Positions 1 to 12,900 of a DNA stretch of 64,000 nt are shown here, in pieces. Every line of letters starts with the position of its first letter. Positions within the stretch are counted from its first letter, which is position 1. The translations under genes and the position numbers were made by a program. This DNA comes from Aquila chrysaetos chrysaetos. Lineage: Eukaryota > Chordata > Aves > Accipitriformes > Accipitridae. Location: the NCBI RefSeq assembly GCF_900496995.4, contig NC_044011.1, positions 7,100,041 through 7,164,040 of the forward strand, read 5' to 3'. Below the pieces are notes generated by a model. That model was not told the DNA's origin, did not search any database, and saw only the letters and a program-made list of their open reading frames with translations.

Positions 1-3000
1 CCCAGACTACTCTCCTAGTTCTGGATAATCATACCGAAATATCTTTATTTCATTCAGATGGAATATCCAAAAGAGTAACACTTCAAAATAGAATAAAAAT
101 TATTCCTGTTTCACAAACCATATTTCAATAGAAAAGATGACGGGAAATTTTCCCACCTACGTTGCTGCAAGACAGTTTGCATTTGTAATTCTTACAGGCA
201 GACTGCTGAGACTGTAAGTGGAATTTCTGCCCTTCGTATCCCAAAATATACTGTGCAAATAGAAAGTAAAAAAATACCTAAGGAAATTTGGTATTCAGTT
301 ACACAACGGTGAATATCTAACAGATTGAAAGCATGCTTGTTTGTCTACCTCTTCATCCTTCCTGCTGTAATTTTCTTCATATCCCTTGCGCATTAATGTC
401 CAGCCTAATTTTTTCATCCTGGACTAATCTTGGAGGACAGAAGAGAGTTATAACGTAATCTTTTCTAATTTGACCAAAATTAATCTGATTTACCTCTTAG
501 CCTTGCCTGATATTGAAGGGGAAATTCTAATTGTAACTGCTCAGCGGTGGTAATTTGTGACCAAGGAATGATCTGGCACAGAGGGCAAGAAGGCCCAACT
601 ACCAGAAGGAGTTAAACTGGCTGGAAGCAGGAATGCCAGAGGACAGAACACACTCCTTGCAAGGGAGAGAAATTTCCCTTGGCGATGAGATAAAAACAGC
701 CTTCAGCATTGTCTTGTAGCAATCCTGGAATGGGAGTGCTGCGGGCCGAGCTCAGGAGCCACCTTGGGGCAGCAGAGCTGGGCTGGGGGATGGACCCGTG
801 GCGGGGCTGAGGTGCCCCATGCAACCGCTCACAGGATTGGTGCTGGTGCGAGTGTATACAAGGAATCTACTTGTGATGCATCTTGGCAGACTCCATGTAG
901 AACTGCGTATTGCGGTAGGACTCTGCCCATTGCATGGTTCATTAAATTTTTCTTTTATATTTAAGCACAAACACGTGTTTAATTTGCCTTGAGGGGTACC
1001 ATAGAAATTCCTCAATATGATGCACCCCCCACCTGAAGTGCTTTCGCTCTGTACCTGAATCAGGTCGTCCAGTGCATAAACCTTCTCCAGATGGCTGTGG
1101 CTCTGCTCTGCCTGCCTGTGTACTGCTGAAACATGAACCTCCCTCTGGAACTGATATGGCATGGGTCAGTCGTCCCACTGCTTGTTCTTTCCTGCTGGAA
1201 TAACAGGTGTCCCTCGGCATTACTGCATTTGGGAATTTACCATTAACAACCCACAATACCTCATATGTTTTGCAGATTTATCAGACTATGACACAACTAG
1301 AACAGGGCGGAAACAAAACATTCACCTGAAATAAGATCTTTACAAGTAATTTTCCTATTCGTCTTTATAATTTGTTTTCTCTGTTACTTTGTTTTCCATT
1401 ATCAGTCAAAATGGCCAGAAGCTGCTTATTTTTGTGTGACTATTAGCTCTGGAACTCATCAGAGATTCTGGTTAAAGTTTCAAAGCCCACTTGTTAACTC
1501 CAGAGATAGTCTGAGGCTTTTCTTCGGCCTGTGATTACTAGCAAATCATGTTTCAGGCTTGACATGTCTGTAAAAAGTTTACATCCCTTATTTACAAGCT
1601 GAACAAGCTTCACCAGACTCCATATTGTCTTTTGATCTACGCCCAGAAGTTAATCCTGCCTGCCGAGAGCAACCCTCTGGGCATCGATGACCATGCATTC
1701 ACACTGATGACATACTTTGGAGAGCACTGGCCATACCCACTCATGTAGGACTTGTCCAGAGATCTCTTCTCAGATCTGCATGGCATCTCTTTGGTTCAGA
1801 TACACACTAGTGCCCCAAATCATGGAAAGGTTTATTCAAATGATAAAATGAAAAGAACTTGAAAATTTGCCTTCCTGTTTGTTCTCATCTTTACACAGGT
1901 CTGATAATAAAGACCACTGTAGAGTGAAATGTGCTTATCTCTGCATGCTGTCTGTGGTTAGAAACTCCGGAGACCTCAACTCATAACGACATCCCTCCTT
2001 TTTATTTTCTCTTGCTGGGTAGTTTATTCTGCATGCCATACAGGCTCCCTGACAACTCTCAACCCTTTACTTCACATAGTCAGGGTGATTCCGTTGCCTG
2101 TGCAATGGGACCCAGAGACATCTGAGATATCCTTAGGTGTCCCAGCTGGCCTCCAGCCCCTGTCACAAAGGGTGCGAGATGCCTGCAGCTGCATACATCA
2201 GTCCTATGCAGGTGACTTGAATATTCTGCAGCACCAAAAGTCACCAGATAAGCAAGATTAAGCAACCGGTTTGTGCCCCTGAGCTCATGTAGAGCCGAGT
2301 GCTACAGTTTCTTTCCATTGTTGGGCCGAGTCCTGTACGTGTTCACTACACCTCAGTGGAAGTGACGTGAATGGGGATGAAAGGGCTGCAAGAAGCAGGC
2401 TGTAGTAATGAAGAGGTGCCACGGTGACCAGGGCAAGGAGTAAGAGGCCCAAAGGGAGATGTGATCTGGGGGTGTTTGGAGAGAAGTTCTCTTCCCTGAC
2501 ACAAACCCTGTAATTGATAAACCTCTATGTCTGCAGGCTGGAGTCCTTGAACAAGGCATGGGGAGCATGAAGGAGCAGGGAAGAGGGCCAGCCCTAAGAT
2601 ACAGTGCAGCAATGCGCTGCTGTGAGCATTAAGCCCTTCCAAATCAGTGAGCCTCGGGGGGATTTGCTCCACTGTAGGATCTCTTTGACCTGTAGAAAGG
2701 CCCTGCAAGGCTTGCTCCCAGCTGTGTTTTCCTCCTGCCAGAGTGATCTTGCCTGGAAGGGAGAGAGAAGGAAATCAGTTCTCCCTAGGTTGCCTCCTTC
2801 CCTTTCCCTATCCATTTGAACGGAAACTCTTACACTCCTAAAGCTTCCGAAAATGTGGAAGTGGGACTTCTTAAAGAAAATGAGCCTTCTCCAGGTTCCC
2901 TCTGCCCCCAGCTGAGGGCAAGGGGCACATCTGGAAGCTTATTCACACCAGAATAGATCTGGGTAGATGGCACAAGTTCGACCATGAGCTTGACCACAAA

Positions 3001-4740
3001 AGTAGCATGAGAATACACAGCTTGTAGCGTATGCCAGTCCACAGGATGTATACACTCACGGCCTGGAGCGTGTGCCACTACTGGAGTTCAGGTGGCTCAG
3101 GTAAGCAGTTTACATGGCTGAGTCCAAGGTCAGCTCCTTTGCTGATAAGAGCTGCTGTGAAGAAAGCAAGAAGCAAGGGCCTCTCCCCCTTGTTACCCGA
3201 ATTGCTGGGTGACCACTGACTGTGCCTGATCCTGACTGCTGCCTCTGGACCCAGCCATGACTCTGACTGACCCCTCCGCACCCTGTCTCCTTGTTGGGGA
3301 GGTCACTGCTCCCACCCACCTTACTGTTGCATTTGGCTCCCAACTCACCTTCCCCTGGCCTTTGGGGCTCCCTGACAGGGCCCTCCACATTCAAATCTGC
3401 TGGACCCATCCAGGCTTAAGAAACCAGTGGAAGTGTAGTACCGCAAACGTTTCCATGGATTTGTACCGAGGGCCACAATCCCTCCACAGCTCAGTTCCCC
3501 TTCTTTCTGCGCAGGTGCTGTCTACCAGGGATGAATTCACAAATGAAAGCATAGAGCGAACACTGAAGAACTTCAGAGCATCTATGTGTGTGAGAGGCAG
3601 GAGGGTACAGCTGCTACAGGGTACAGATTATTGTACAGCTACAATAATCCCCTCAGCAGCAGCACACAGCTGCTCTCCAGCCCTGTGGCAACTCCTTGCA
3701 CCACTGTCACCAGTTGGGTCGTTCACCTGGCTGCTTCCTATTCTGGATACAACAGTCTCTGCTGTTTTGTCTGGTCGGAAAATGTGTGAGCATCTGAGCA
3801 GACTACCTTTACGCCACACTAAAACCAGGTATTATTCCTTTGCACTTCAAAAGAGGCCCAGACTTGAGGGGTCTGATATCCTCCAGAGGTGCTCAGAAGA
3901 GAGATACTGGAGGTCCAGCACCTCAAAACCATTCACAGCCCCTACGTGGTCTCCATCAAGAGTCAGTGAGAGCCTTCAAGGATACAACCCAGCTGGACAG
4001 AAGTTTGGGGAAGGTGAAGCTACGTTAAGGGGTCAGCAGTTCATATTTGTGGCACTTTTTGAGCAAGTGTGCCACTTACTCCTCACCTGTGGCGAGGAAA
4101 GGAAGATCCAAGAGGCGGGAAAGTGTTCCTTAGCTACTCAAATGCAGCCTGTAGCATCTACACCTGGGACTCGTTTGCTCGCTCACAAGCATCAGGACGA
4201 CTGGAGACAACATGGGGTGTTCCACCAGGTCTTGACGGTAGTCATGGGCCGCATCGACCAGCAGCACACGAATGTCAGTTCACCGGCTTCCTCAAAGAAC
4301 TTGATCTCCATGGGTGTAATGAGGCTGGACTCACTGGGGCAGAATTTGAACGGAGGCAGCTAGAATTGTCTGCGCTGATCGAGGCTGTCACACTGTCAGC
4401 ACAGCCCTTGGAGCGGTCTTGTCTGAGACTCGTACCAATCCTGAGCGGCAGGTCGAAGGAAGCTGCCCGGGTTTGCCGGAGAAGCGAGTCCAGTGCTACG
4501 CACACTCCCAGTGAAAGACAGCCAGGGTGTGCTCTGGGAGCAACACATCCGAAGCCAAATGCCATTTGGCCCCTTGAGTGTCTCGAGACCACCGATGAAG
4601 CGGCTTGTCTCAACCAGGGGCTGGCTGCCAGGGAGGCACGAGCACGTGGCCGGCTCACGCAAGGAAGGTGGAGGCAGAGCGTCCCAATCCAGCAGATGAG
4701 AGGAAACACCCGTGTCACAAGTAGGTACAGAAGTACGAGC
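1..4740. other. Upstream flank, no supported gene
   Basis: No exon chain, gene family or repeat end could be recognised here. The first 2 kb is AT-rich and composition becomes more GC-rich after about 3 kb. The longest open frame is 3257-4363 (+, 368 codons). It has no recognisable domain, no good start context and overlapping open frames on both strands, as expected by chance in GC-rich DNA. A TATA-like stretch and A/T-rich segment near 940-985 could belong to an old LTR, but no ends were found. Confidence 0.5.
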
Positions 4741-5827
4741 TCGTCTGCCAAGTCTTCCCCTTCGGCAGCTGGCCAGCGCGTGGCTTCTGCTTCTTCGCAG
4801 TCCGCCGCCCCATTAACAGCCTGGCACTAATCGGTGCACGGACCTGAGCCCAGCCTCCAAGCCCGCAGGCAGCGCCGCAGGCCTGGCAGGGGGACAGGTT
4901 CGTGGAGGGACGAGTGCCGCCTCCCCAGGCACACAGAAGCCACCGCCCCGCTCGCAGGGGGCCCTCGGCAGCCGCCGCCCGTTGCATCGGGTGCGAGGCC
5001 GGAGCAGAACGGCTGGGCGGCGGGGGAGGTTCGGCACGCTCCGTTCGGCCGGGAGCGGTCCCGCTGCGGGATTTGCAGTCCCTTCCGCGGCTGTGCCCCA
5101 GCGTCCCGCGGCGGCGGGGGTCGCCGCTCCCCGCCCGGGACACCGTCCCCTGTCCCCGGGGCAGGGTGCGCGGACGCTCCCGTGGCTGCCCGGGACACCG
5201 TCCCCTGTCCCCGGGGCAGGGTGCGCGGACGCTCCCGTGGCTGCCCGGGACACCGTCCCCTGTCCCCGGGGCAGGGTGCGCGGACGCTCCCGTGGCTGCA
5301 GCAGCTCATGCGGTGCCGCGTCCCGCAGCGCAGGTCGCGGGCGCTCCCGCCCGCTCGCCGCTCTCGCTGCCGAGGCGGGGAGGGGGGGCCAGGGGCCCCG
5401 GCCAGATCCCCTCCGCCGGGGGTGTCCCCTCTCCCCTCCCCGTCCCGCGGGCTCCCAGGCATCCCGGATCCCCGCTGCCCCCGCCGCCCCCAGGGAACCG
5501 GGCGCCCGGGTGCTCGGGAGGAGGTTTGCGGCCGCCCCGGTGGGGGATGGCGGGTGTCTCCGCCCCCCCGGCCCTGCCTTCCCGTCCGTCTGTCCGCCTG
5601 CCCCTCCGCCTCTCTCTCTCTCCACCGCAGCCATCCCTCTGCTGACGCAGCCCTGCATCTTCCCGGCTGCCCGAACACCTCTCGCTCGCTCTCTCCATCC
5701 CTCCCCCTTGCGCCCCCGTACCTCACCCGTCTGCCTCTTACTCTCTCTCCCCCTTCCTCTTCCATCTCTGCCTCCGTCCATCTGATTGTCAGTTCGTCCC
5801 TGCTGACTCTGGCCTCGATTCCTTCCG
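4740..5827 (+). promoter_or_regulatory. CpG island, likely promoter and 5' untranslated exon of the VWA5A-like gene
   Basis: The stretch is very GC-rich and dense in CpG, unlike the DNA on either side, and turns into a CT-rich tract from about 5580. It ends at a strong splice donor (CCG then GTGAGT, donor at 5828). It lies about 1.1 kb upstream of the first coding exon of the VWA5A-like gene, on the same strand. I infer a CpG-island promoter with an untranslated first exon ending at 5827. The start site is not determinable by eye, and the island could also serve a divergent gene to the left. Open frames across it on both strands are an effect of high GC. Confidence 0.6.
5133..5297. repeat. 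55-bp minisatellite, three identical copies
   Basis: Copies occupy 5133-5187, 5188-5242 and 5243-5297, each starting GCCCGGGACACC and ending GCTCCCGTGGCT. I see no difference between copies. The period is 55 bp, not a multiple of three, so it does not encode a protein repeat. It sits in the middle of the CpG island. Perfect identity suggests recent expansion, and copy number may be polymorphic or collapsed in an assembly. Confidence 0.95.
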
Positions 5828-6379
5828 GTGAGTGTCTGCTCGTTTGTGCTTCGCTTTGTTATTCTCTCCTTACTCTCTGTTCACTGTCCCTGTTCACTGG
5901 GGAGAGCTTGTCCCTACCCAGTCCATCCCCCTGTCCATCCCTCACCCCTACTCCCCTGAGGACTTACACCTTATTTGCTCTGCCTGCCCACCCTGTCAGC
6001 GTGATGGTGGCGTGGGGATTCTTTTGGTGCTTCCCACCCTGTCACCCCAGAGCGGGAACTGGGGAATTTGAGGTAAATGTGTCTGAACCAGAGAGATTTA
6101 TGTGGATGGATCTGGGGTGGAGGGCGGTCCCTTTCACCTCCTGGCACTTGGCCAGAAGACCGCCAGATATCGCTTGAACTACACCCTCCGCCCAATGCCT
6201 TTCTGGGATTTGCTCTGCAATCATGGCATACCTGACCCTGGCCTCATTTCTCTCTCCTTCGTGTTCCCCCCTATTAGCTGGACTTTCAACCTGCCCTCGC
6301 AAGCTACTCCATGAAGATAGCCTCACACGTGCTCTCTCTTGTGCAGCTACATTCACACAATACTGTTTCTGATGGGTAC

Positions 6380-6600
6380 CTGTTCATCTCTTCTGAAATG
6401 GACCCCTCCACCTGTCCATTCATCCATTTCAACAACAATTCTTATGTCTCTCTGGTTGTCCACCTATGCTTCCATCTGTCCCAAAATGGGCCTCATCTGC
6501 CAATCTATCCATCCAGCCATGGGTGGATAGCCACGTATTCTTCATCCCAATACAGCCCCATCCATCCATTCATCCATCCGCTCTTGCTTTCACACCTTCT
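6380..6600 (+). repeat. Degenerate CCAT/CATC simple-sequence tract in intron 1
   Basis: Scattered runs of CCATCCATCCATTCATCC-type sequence occur between 6400 and 6600, within the presumed first intron of the VWA5A-like gene. The tract is imperfect and T/C-rich. I see no function. Confidence 0.6.
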
Positions 6601-6881
6601 TCTCTCCACCTTCCCTCGCTATGCCTCAGTTCTCTTCAAGATCCTCCCATGGTGGGGATGTGGTGCAGACCTCCTCAATGCAGAGATACTCCTGACGACA
6701 TCCCAGTGCTCATGGATAGGGATTTCTGAATCCCTGGGTTTGCTCTGGCTGTACATGGTGGGTTGGGCCTTCCAGCTATGTGTGTAGGACTGGGGAAATG
6801 GCAAGGAATCATCACCAAATAGGGGCTGCCTCGTGGTTTCTGTGCTTCTCTCCTCTTACAGGAGACCCTTCTTGTCTGCAG

Positions 6882-6940
6882 GTCTCCAGAAATGTGGCGT
6901 CAGAGCTTTGGACTTCTAGAAAAATCCTACAGCCATGACA
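6882..6940 (+). other. First coding exon of the VWA5A-like gene
   Basis: A pyrimidine-rich acceptor (TTGTCTGCAG, AG at 6880-6881) precedes an ATG at 6892 and is followed by a donor ACA/GTGAGC at 6941. The exon encodes 16 codons including FGLL, which lines up with the CGLL of VWA5A N-termini. It ends in phase 1, exactly what the next exon at 7363 (starting TGCCTCTG, giving ..PL) needs. The alternative of starting at the ATG at 7275 would need a 78-bp intron and loses this match. Confidence 0.7.
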
Positions 6941-9900
6941 GTGAGCTGGAGATTGGACAGCTGAGGGACATTTGGGGGGTGGGGGATGCGCCCAAAGGGG
7001 GACAAGGAAAGGAGGAGGATAGGCAGCTGTAGAGGGAAATATCTGGACTGTGTCTTCCCAGAGTGAAACAAGGATGGGAAAGGTCAAGAGCTCTACAGAA
7101 AATGGGTGGGGAACAGAGGTATGGGGCAAAAGGGAAGCTGGGGTCCGGGGGGCAGACACTGTTCTATGGCAGGCTCACACTAGACCCTCAGTAACATTGG
7201 TCAGCTAGTCTTGGTTTCCAGGGTGGGAACAGCCACATACTTGAAGCAGCCCCAACCACCTCCTTGCGTCGTTCATGTGTGCTGGTGGGCAGGTTGCCTC
7301 TCTCTCAACAGCAACAGGATCCTTTTTGCTGGGGAAGTGGCTCCACGTACCCCTGTCCACAGTGCCTCTGTGTAGTGCTGTGGTGGATGTTGCTATCCAG
7401 GATTATGTGGCTGACGTGGCCTCCGAACTCATCTACCAGAACAAAAGTCAGGCCTCCAAAGAAGTCCTCTTCGTCTTCCCCCTGGGCCCCGACATGGCCA
7501 TCTACTCCTTCCAGGCCTGCAGTGAGGATGCCAAGGTCCAGGCCGTGCTGCGGGATGAGGTACCAGCATCCAGGGACAAATGGGTGAACCACCACAGGGG
7601 CATGGGACGAGCAGCTCGTGGCCTGCCTGGTGATCACCTCTCTGTTCCTCCCCTTCCCACCCAGGCCCAGCAGCTGCGTGAGGCTACAGGGGGCTGGGAG
7701 AATCTGGAATACATTCAGGATCAGTCTAACTATCCGGGTGAGGTGTTTGTCTGCTTTCTGGGCACCCTGCCCCCTGGCAGGGAGGTGGTCGTGACTTTGC
7801 GCTATGTCCAAGAGCTGCCACGGGAGCCAGATGGAGCAGCCCGTTTTGTGCTGCCACCCACACTGCATCCCTACACAAAACACTATGGTGAGTGACCCCA
7901 CAAGGAACCTGCCCTCCCAGCCACACACCCCACAGAAGGGCCGCAGACTCCCCATGTACTTTACAAACAGGCCCGATGCAACTTCCCTTTGCACCCACAG
8001 GGGGACCCACATTTTCCCCCCATGCAGTCCCTGGACAGACCCACATATCCTTCCTTGTGCCCCATGCGGGCATCCACAACTCCCACAAACATTTCCCATA
8101 AACAGACTCATGGACCCCTCCATACGCCTCATTGACAGCCCCCAATTCTCTCCATATGTCTTATACATGGATGCCAAATCCTGCCCCCCCCCGACCCCTG
8201 CAGGCAGAGGCTTTGCCCTCCCCAGTGCCATGTTTCTCCTTGCAGTCTGGAATTGTCTCACCAGCAAGCTGCCCTACAGCCTGCTGCTCACTGCTAGCCT
8301 GCAGTCACCCCGTGGAGTGGCCAACGTCCAGGCCAACTTCGCCCTCACCCCTTTGATCTACACTGCCCGGGACCGCAGCACTGCACAGGTATGCCCTCCT
8401 GAGTGCCAGGATCCTGGGGGAAGCAGGGGAGGGGTGTCATCACTGAGAAAAAGGGGATCCACTGGGATCAGTGCCTGTGCTCCTGGCCCAATGCTGGGTC
8501 TGGTCCCCTCCTGCCGTGTATGACCGCGCACCCCTTCTCCAGGTCTCACTGGCTGGCAGCCCCCCGGGTGGGCATGATTTGGAGCTGCTGGTGTATTTTG
8601 GAGAACCCACTGCAGTCAGTGCTGTGGTGGAGAAGGGAGACCCTGGGGCCCCTCCAGGTCAGTGCAGCTGGGGAGGGAACGTGGAGGCACCTCTGGGTTG
8701 CAGGAGGCGTTGGGGCATGGGGAGACACCGGGGATTCTGGGGGGCGAGAGATCATTGGGCACTGGGATGAGAACGGGAGGCATTCAGATGGGATAGTCTG
8801 GGTCCTGGGACTCCAGGGTGGGGTGCTGGGGACACTGTCCTGAGGTATCAGATACAGCAGGATGCATACGGGGAGTTCTATTTCAGGGCTCACTGGGTAG
8901 CTCTTTTGGAGGCAGTGGGTTGGAATACGTGGGGCATTGGGCTGTGTAATTAGTGGGCAGTACAGTAGGGTATTGAGGTACCAACGTGGGGCATCAGAGG
9001 CTCTGGGATGGTGGAAGCTGAAAGCACAATGAGAATCAGAACCAGGAGGAGGAGAGGGGTCCCTATCTGGCCTTCATCCCACCCCGTACCTCCTCCAGGC
9101 TCCCTGCTTGGTGACCCCATGGTGTTGGTGATGCTGGCACCCAGTATCCCTGAGGCAGTGCCTGGGCAGCGCCTGTCTGGAGAGTTCATCTTCCTCCTGG
9201 ACACCACTTTTCTTGAGCATGCACAGGTATCCCTGCAGAGCCGGGACCAGGATGGGGTGGAGGAGCAGGCTGAGGGGGAGCGGGCCAGGGCAGGCATTTA
9301 TGGAGGGACAGAGATGTGAGGGGGGACTGCTGGGGCCTGAAATGGTCCTGAAATATCTCAAGTGCCATGGTGAGTTCAGGGCACTGGCTTGGGTCATCCA
9401 AGGGAGCCCAGAGGCTTTAGGAGGACCAGACTATGGGCAAAGGCCTCTGAACCCCCCACAAGTGCCTCCCAAGACCCGCCTGCTGTGTCTTTCCACAGGA
9501 CTGCCTGCTCTTCCTTCTCAAAAGCCTGCCCCTGGGCTGCTACTTCAACATCTACTGCTATGGAGAAAGCTCTGTGGGCATCTACCCGTGAGCAAACATG
9601 GGGAAGGCTGGGTACTAGGGGGCTGGATTAGGTGCTGGTGGGTAGGGCTGGATATTGTGGGGCATGGCTGGGCGCTGTGAGGCTGGAATGGGTGCTGTGA
9701 GGCAGGGTTAGATGCTGGAGGGCAGGTGTGCATGCTCTGAAATCGGCTGGTTGGCATGGGGCAAGGTTGGGTGGTGGAGGGCGCAACTGGGTGCTGGAGG
9801 GCAAGGCTAGATTCTGGAGACGGGATCTTTGTGGCGTTATGGGACGGCACCTCTTGGGGTTCTGTTGAGCAGAGTCTTGTAGGAACTATGTAGCAAGGTC

Positions 9901-12900
9901 TCTTCAAGAACTAGTATGGGGCAGGGTCTTGCAGAGGACCCTAGGGCACAGCTGTGGGAAGCGCTATGGGGCAGGGTCTCGGGGAGCACTAGGGCCGCCA
10001 TAGAGCAATGTGCTCTCCAAACGTGCTGTGCCCCCTGCAGGCAAAGTGTTGAATATACTCAGGACAACCTGACCGAGGCCATGCGGCGCATCCCCTCCGC
10101 CGGCTCCAGTCTGGGTGACACCAACCTGCTGGGAACCCTCCGCTCAATCTACAAGACCTCCCGCCCCCGCGGGCATACGCGCCAGGTCTGGGTGCAGGGG
10201 CATGGAGGGGTGGAGGGACTGGTGTCCCAGGGGGACAGAGGACACAGGAGTGTGGGTGGAAGGAGCCACCCGAGGTATGTGGTGGTCACAAGCGAACAAG
10301 AAGGACGCCGTGAGGCCTGGGGGGGTGGAGAAGTGGGTCTATCCCTTTGGGCGTTTCTGTCCCTGAGTGGATCTCTCTCCCTGGGGTAGTCTCTCTGCAG
10401 GGGGTCTCTCTCCCGGGCCCCTCTCTCCATTTCAGGGGCCTGCTCTCCCCATTTTGGGGTCCCTGTGCAGGGCTTCACCGCTCATGTCCCCTGTCTCCCA
10501 GCTCTTCATCTTCATGGCCGGGCCACCCCCCGACAAGGAAGCCATCGCAGCTGAGGTCTGCCGCCACCGCAACAGCCACCGGTAATGGGGACGCTCTGCC
10601 GCCCAGTCCTCCGGTCACCCTTTGATTGTCCAGTCATCTCCACCCCTGATGAGGGCCCCTGCTCGCCAGTGCCTGTCCCAATCCTTGGGTCCCTCCAGTG
10701 TCCCAAAGATCCTTCCCACCCCGCACAGCTCTCCTGTGCCAAGCCCCCACGTGGAAGTCTTTGCTTACTACTGCCACAACCAAGGCACCCTTCCCAGAGT
10801 GAGCAGGGAGACTGAGGCACAGGGCTTGCACACCCTGACATGCACCCAAGCTCTGCCCCAGCCCCCCTAGACTGACCCCAGCTCTGCCCCGAGTCCCAGC
10901 TCTCCTCTGCCAGCTCCCTGTCTAACCCCAGCTCCAACCCCAGTCCCTCACTCTACTCCCTGCTCTTCCTCCTGCGCCCCTGTTCTGCACCCCAGCTTTG
11001 TTCCCCCAGCTTTAACGCCAGCCCGTGTTCTCCAGCTCTGTCCCAGCATCCTTGCACCCACCTCCAGCTCTTATTTCTGACACCTTTCCCTGCTTCCCCC
11101 ATAGGTGTTTCTCCTTCTGCTTCTCTCAGGACAGCGCTGCCTTAGCTACAGCCCTGGCCAGCGAGACGGGAGGTGAAGCTGCCTACGTCTGCTCTGACAA
11201 CAGCATGATATTTGTGGTAGGAACCCAGGAGCCCTGGCAGATCCCCCTCTGTTCCACAGACGCACTGACTTCCAAGCACCCCACCACCTGGACTGCCCAC
11301 GCACGGTAGTCGAGACCCGGCTGCCCCAGGAACCCAGGCACTCAGGCTTCCCCTGACTCTACCCCACCGTCCCACCCCACTGAGAACCCAGGTGCCCGGA
11401 CTTCTGCCCCGCTATAACCCACAGACCTGACTGTGCCCGGGGAACACAGCTGGTGCGGGCTACCCCCCCCATTCCACTGTCCCCCAGGGAACCCCGACAC
11501 CAGGGGCCATGGGCTGAACCCTGGTGGAGCTGCGACCTGCGGTGTCCTGCCCTCTGTCCCCAGGTGTTGAAGTGCCTGAAGCGGGCCCTCAAGCTAGCAG
11601 CTGAGGAAGTCTCTCTGAGCTGGACCCTGCCCTGTGGCCTGGAGGTGGAGGTGCTGGGGGGCACCCCTCAGTCCATCTTTCAGGGTCAACACAGCCTTCT
11701 CTATGCCCAGATCCACGGACAGGCACAGGTGAGAGCTGGGACTACAGTCACCCCCAGCTACCTCCCAATAGCCTCCCAGTAACCACCAGTAATCTTCCAG
11801 TAGCTTCCCCAAATCCCCCAGTAACCATCTTGTGTCCCCAGTAACCTTCAGTAGCTTCCCATGTGTTCCCAGGATACCACGGTGGCCAAGGGGGTCATGA
11901 CCTTGACGTACAGCCTGGACGGCCAGGATGTCAGTCACACGATTGAATTCCCACTGTGCCCACAGGGAGATGGACGGTGAGAGCCTGTCCCAAGGGAAGA
12001 CGCATGCATCCCCCTCATTTTGAACATGGACTCCAGCTGAGAGGGGGCCCAGATAGCTTACGCATTCCCACCTTCCACACACAATCCCAAACTGGCAGAG
12101 AACCCAGGCGTCCAAGCATGCCCTCCTTCCCTGCTTTGACCCCACAGTGGCAGGACCCAAGCACCTGGGCATCACTTCCCTCCAGACAGACAAGGACCCT
12201 GTCCATCCTCTGTCCGTTCCCTCTGCCCATCCTCACCCCTGAAGGGAGAGAACCCAGATGTCCAGGCTCTCTCTCTGTCCACCTTTCTCCAGCATGGAGG
12301 CAAGCCAGGTGGTCAGGCCTCACCCCACTCTGTCCCCAGGCTGGCTGGGCATCGCCTGGCCGCAAGATGCTTGCTGAAGAGGTTGTTGCCAGAGGCTGCG
12401 AGTGGGTCAGGGGATGAACCCAGGCATCGCGCAGTCGAGATCAGCCTCGCTTCGGGGATCATCTGCCCCTTTACCAGCTATGTGGGGGTTCGCACGTCAC
12501 AGAGGGTCACCTGGTACCGAGGTAAGGGAAGACACTCACGGGAAAGAGCTGGTGGGGCAGCTCCATGGGCTGTTCTCATTCCACTGGAGCTGGAACCCCA
12601 GCCACAGGGCACCGCCAGTCTCACTGGGTAAGCCCCATCACCACCAGGTGCTCCTTTCCCATGTGCTTAATCCAGCCCCTTTCCCTGTTTGCCCTCAAAG
12701 GGCCCCTGGCACTGTTGCCACCCCGCCAGTCACTCATCCCCTGCCAGACCATTGAGCTTTGTGGCTCCATTATGAGCAGCTCCTGCCGTCATAGGGCAAT
12801 CTGGGTCCCACCTGGCTGGCTGACAGCAGTGTGTGCATCATGGCTTGCCCTCCGTCGACTCACCCATGGCATTGCTCACCTGTCCCAGCAGGGGGCTTGC

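Noticed and set aside
3257-4363. 368-codon open frame (+), the second longest in the window
   Set aside because: No recognisable domain, no family similarity, no exon signals, and overlapping open frames on the other strand. Length is explainable by GC-rich composition.
4140-4760. Minus-strand stretch that seemed protein-like near 4200-4330
   Set aside because: No single frame holds and I could not match it to any family. It needs a translated search before any call.
4813-6177. Several 240-450-codon open frames on both strands in the CpG island
   Set aside because: They arise from GC-rich sequence and run through the 55-bp repeat in different frames. Residues are Arg/Pro/Gly/Ala-rich without domains.
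7275-7362. Alternative start of the VWA5A-like protein at ATG 7275
   Set aside because: The acceptor at 7361-7362 and the better N-terminal match of the exon at 6882-6940 argue against it.
7305-8267. 320-codon minus-strand frame
   Set aside because: It is the shadow of VWA5A-like exons and introns on the opposite strand.
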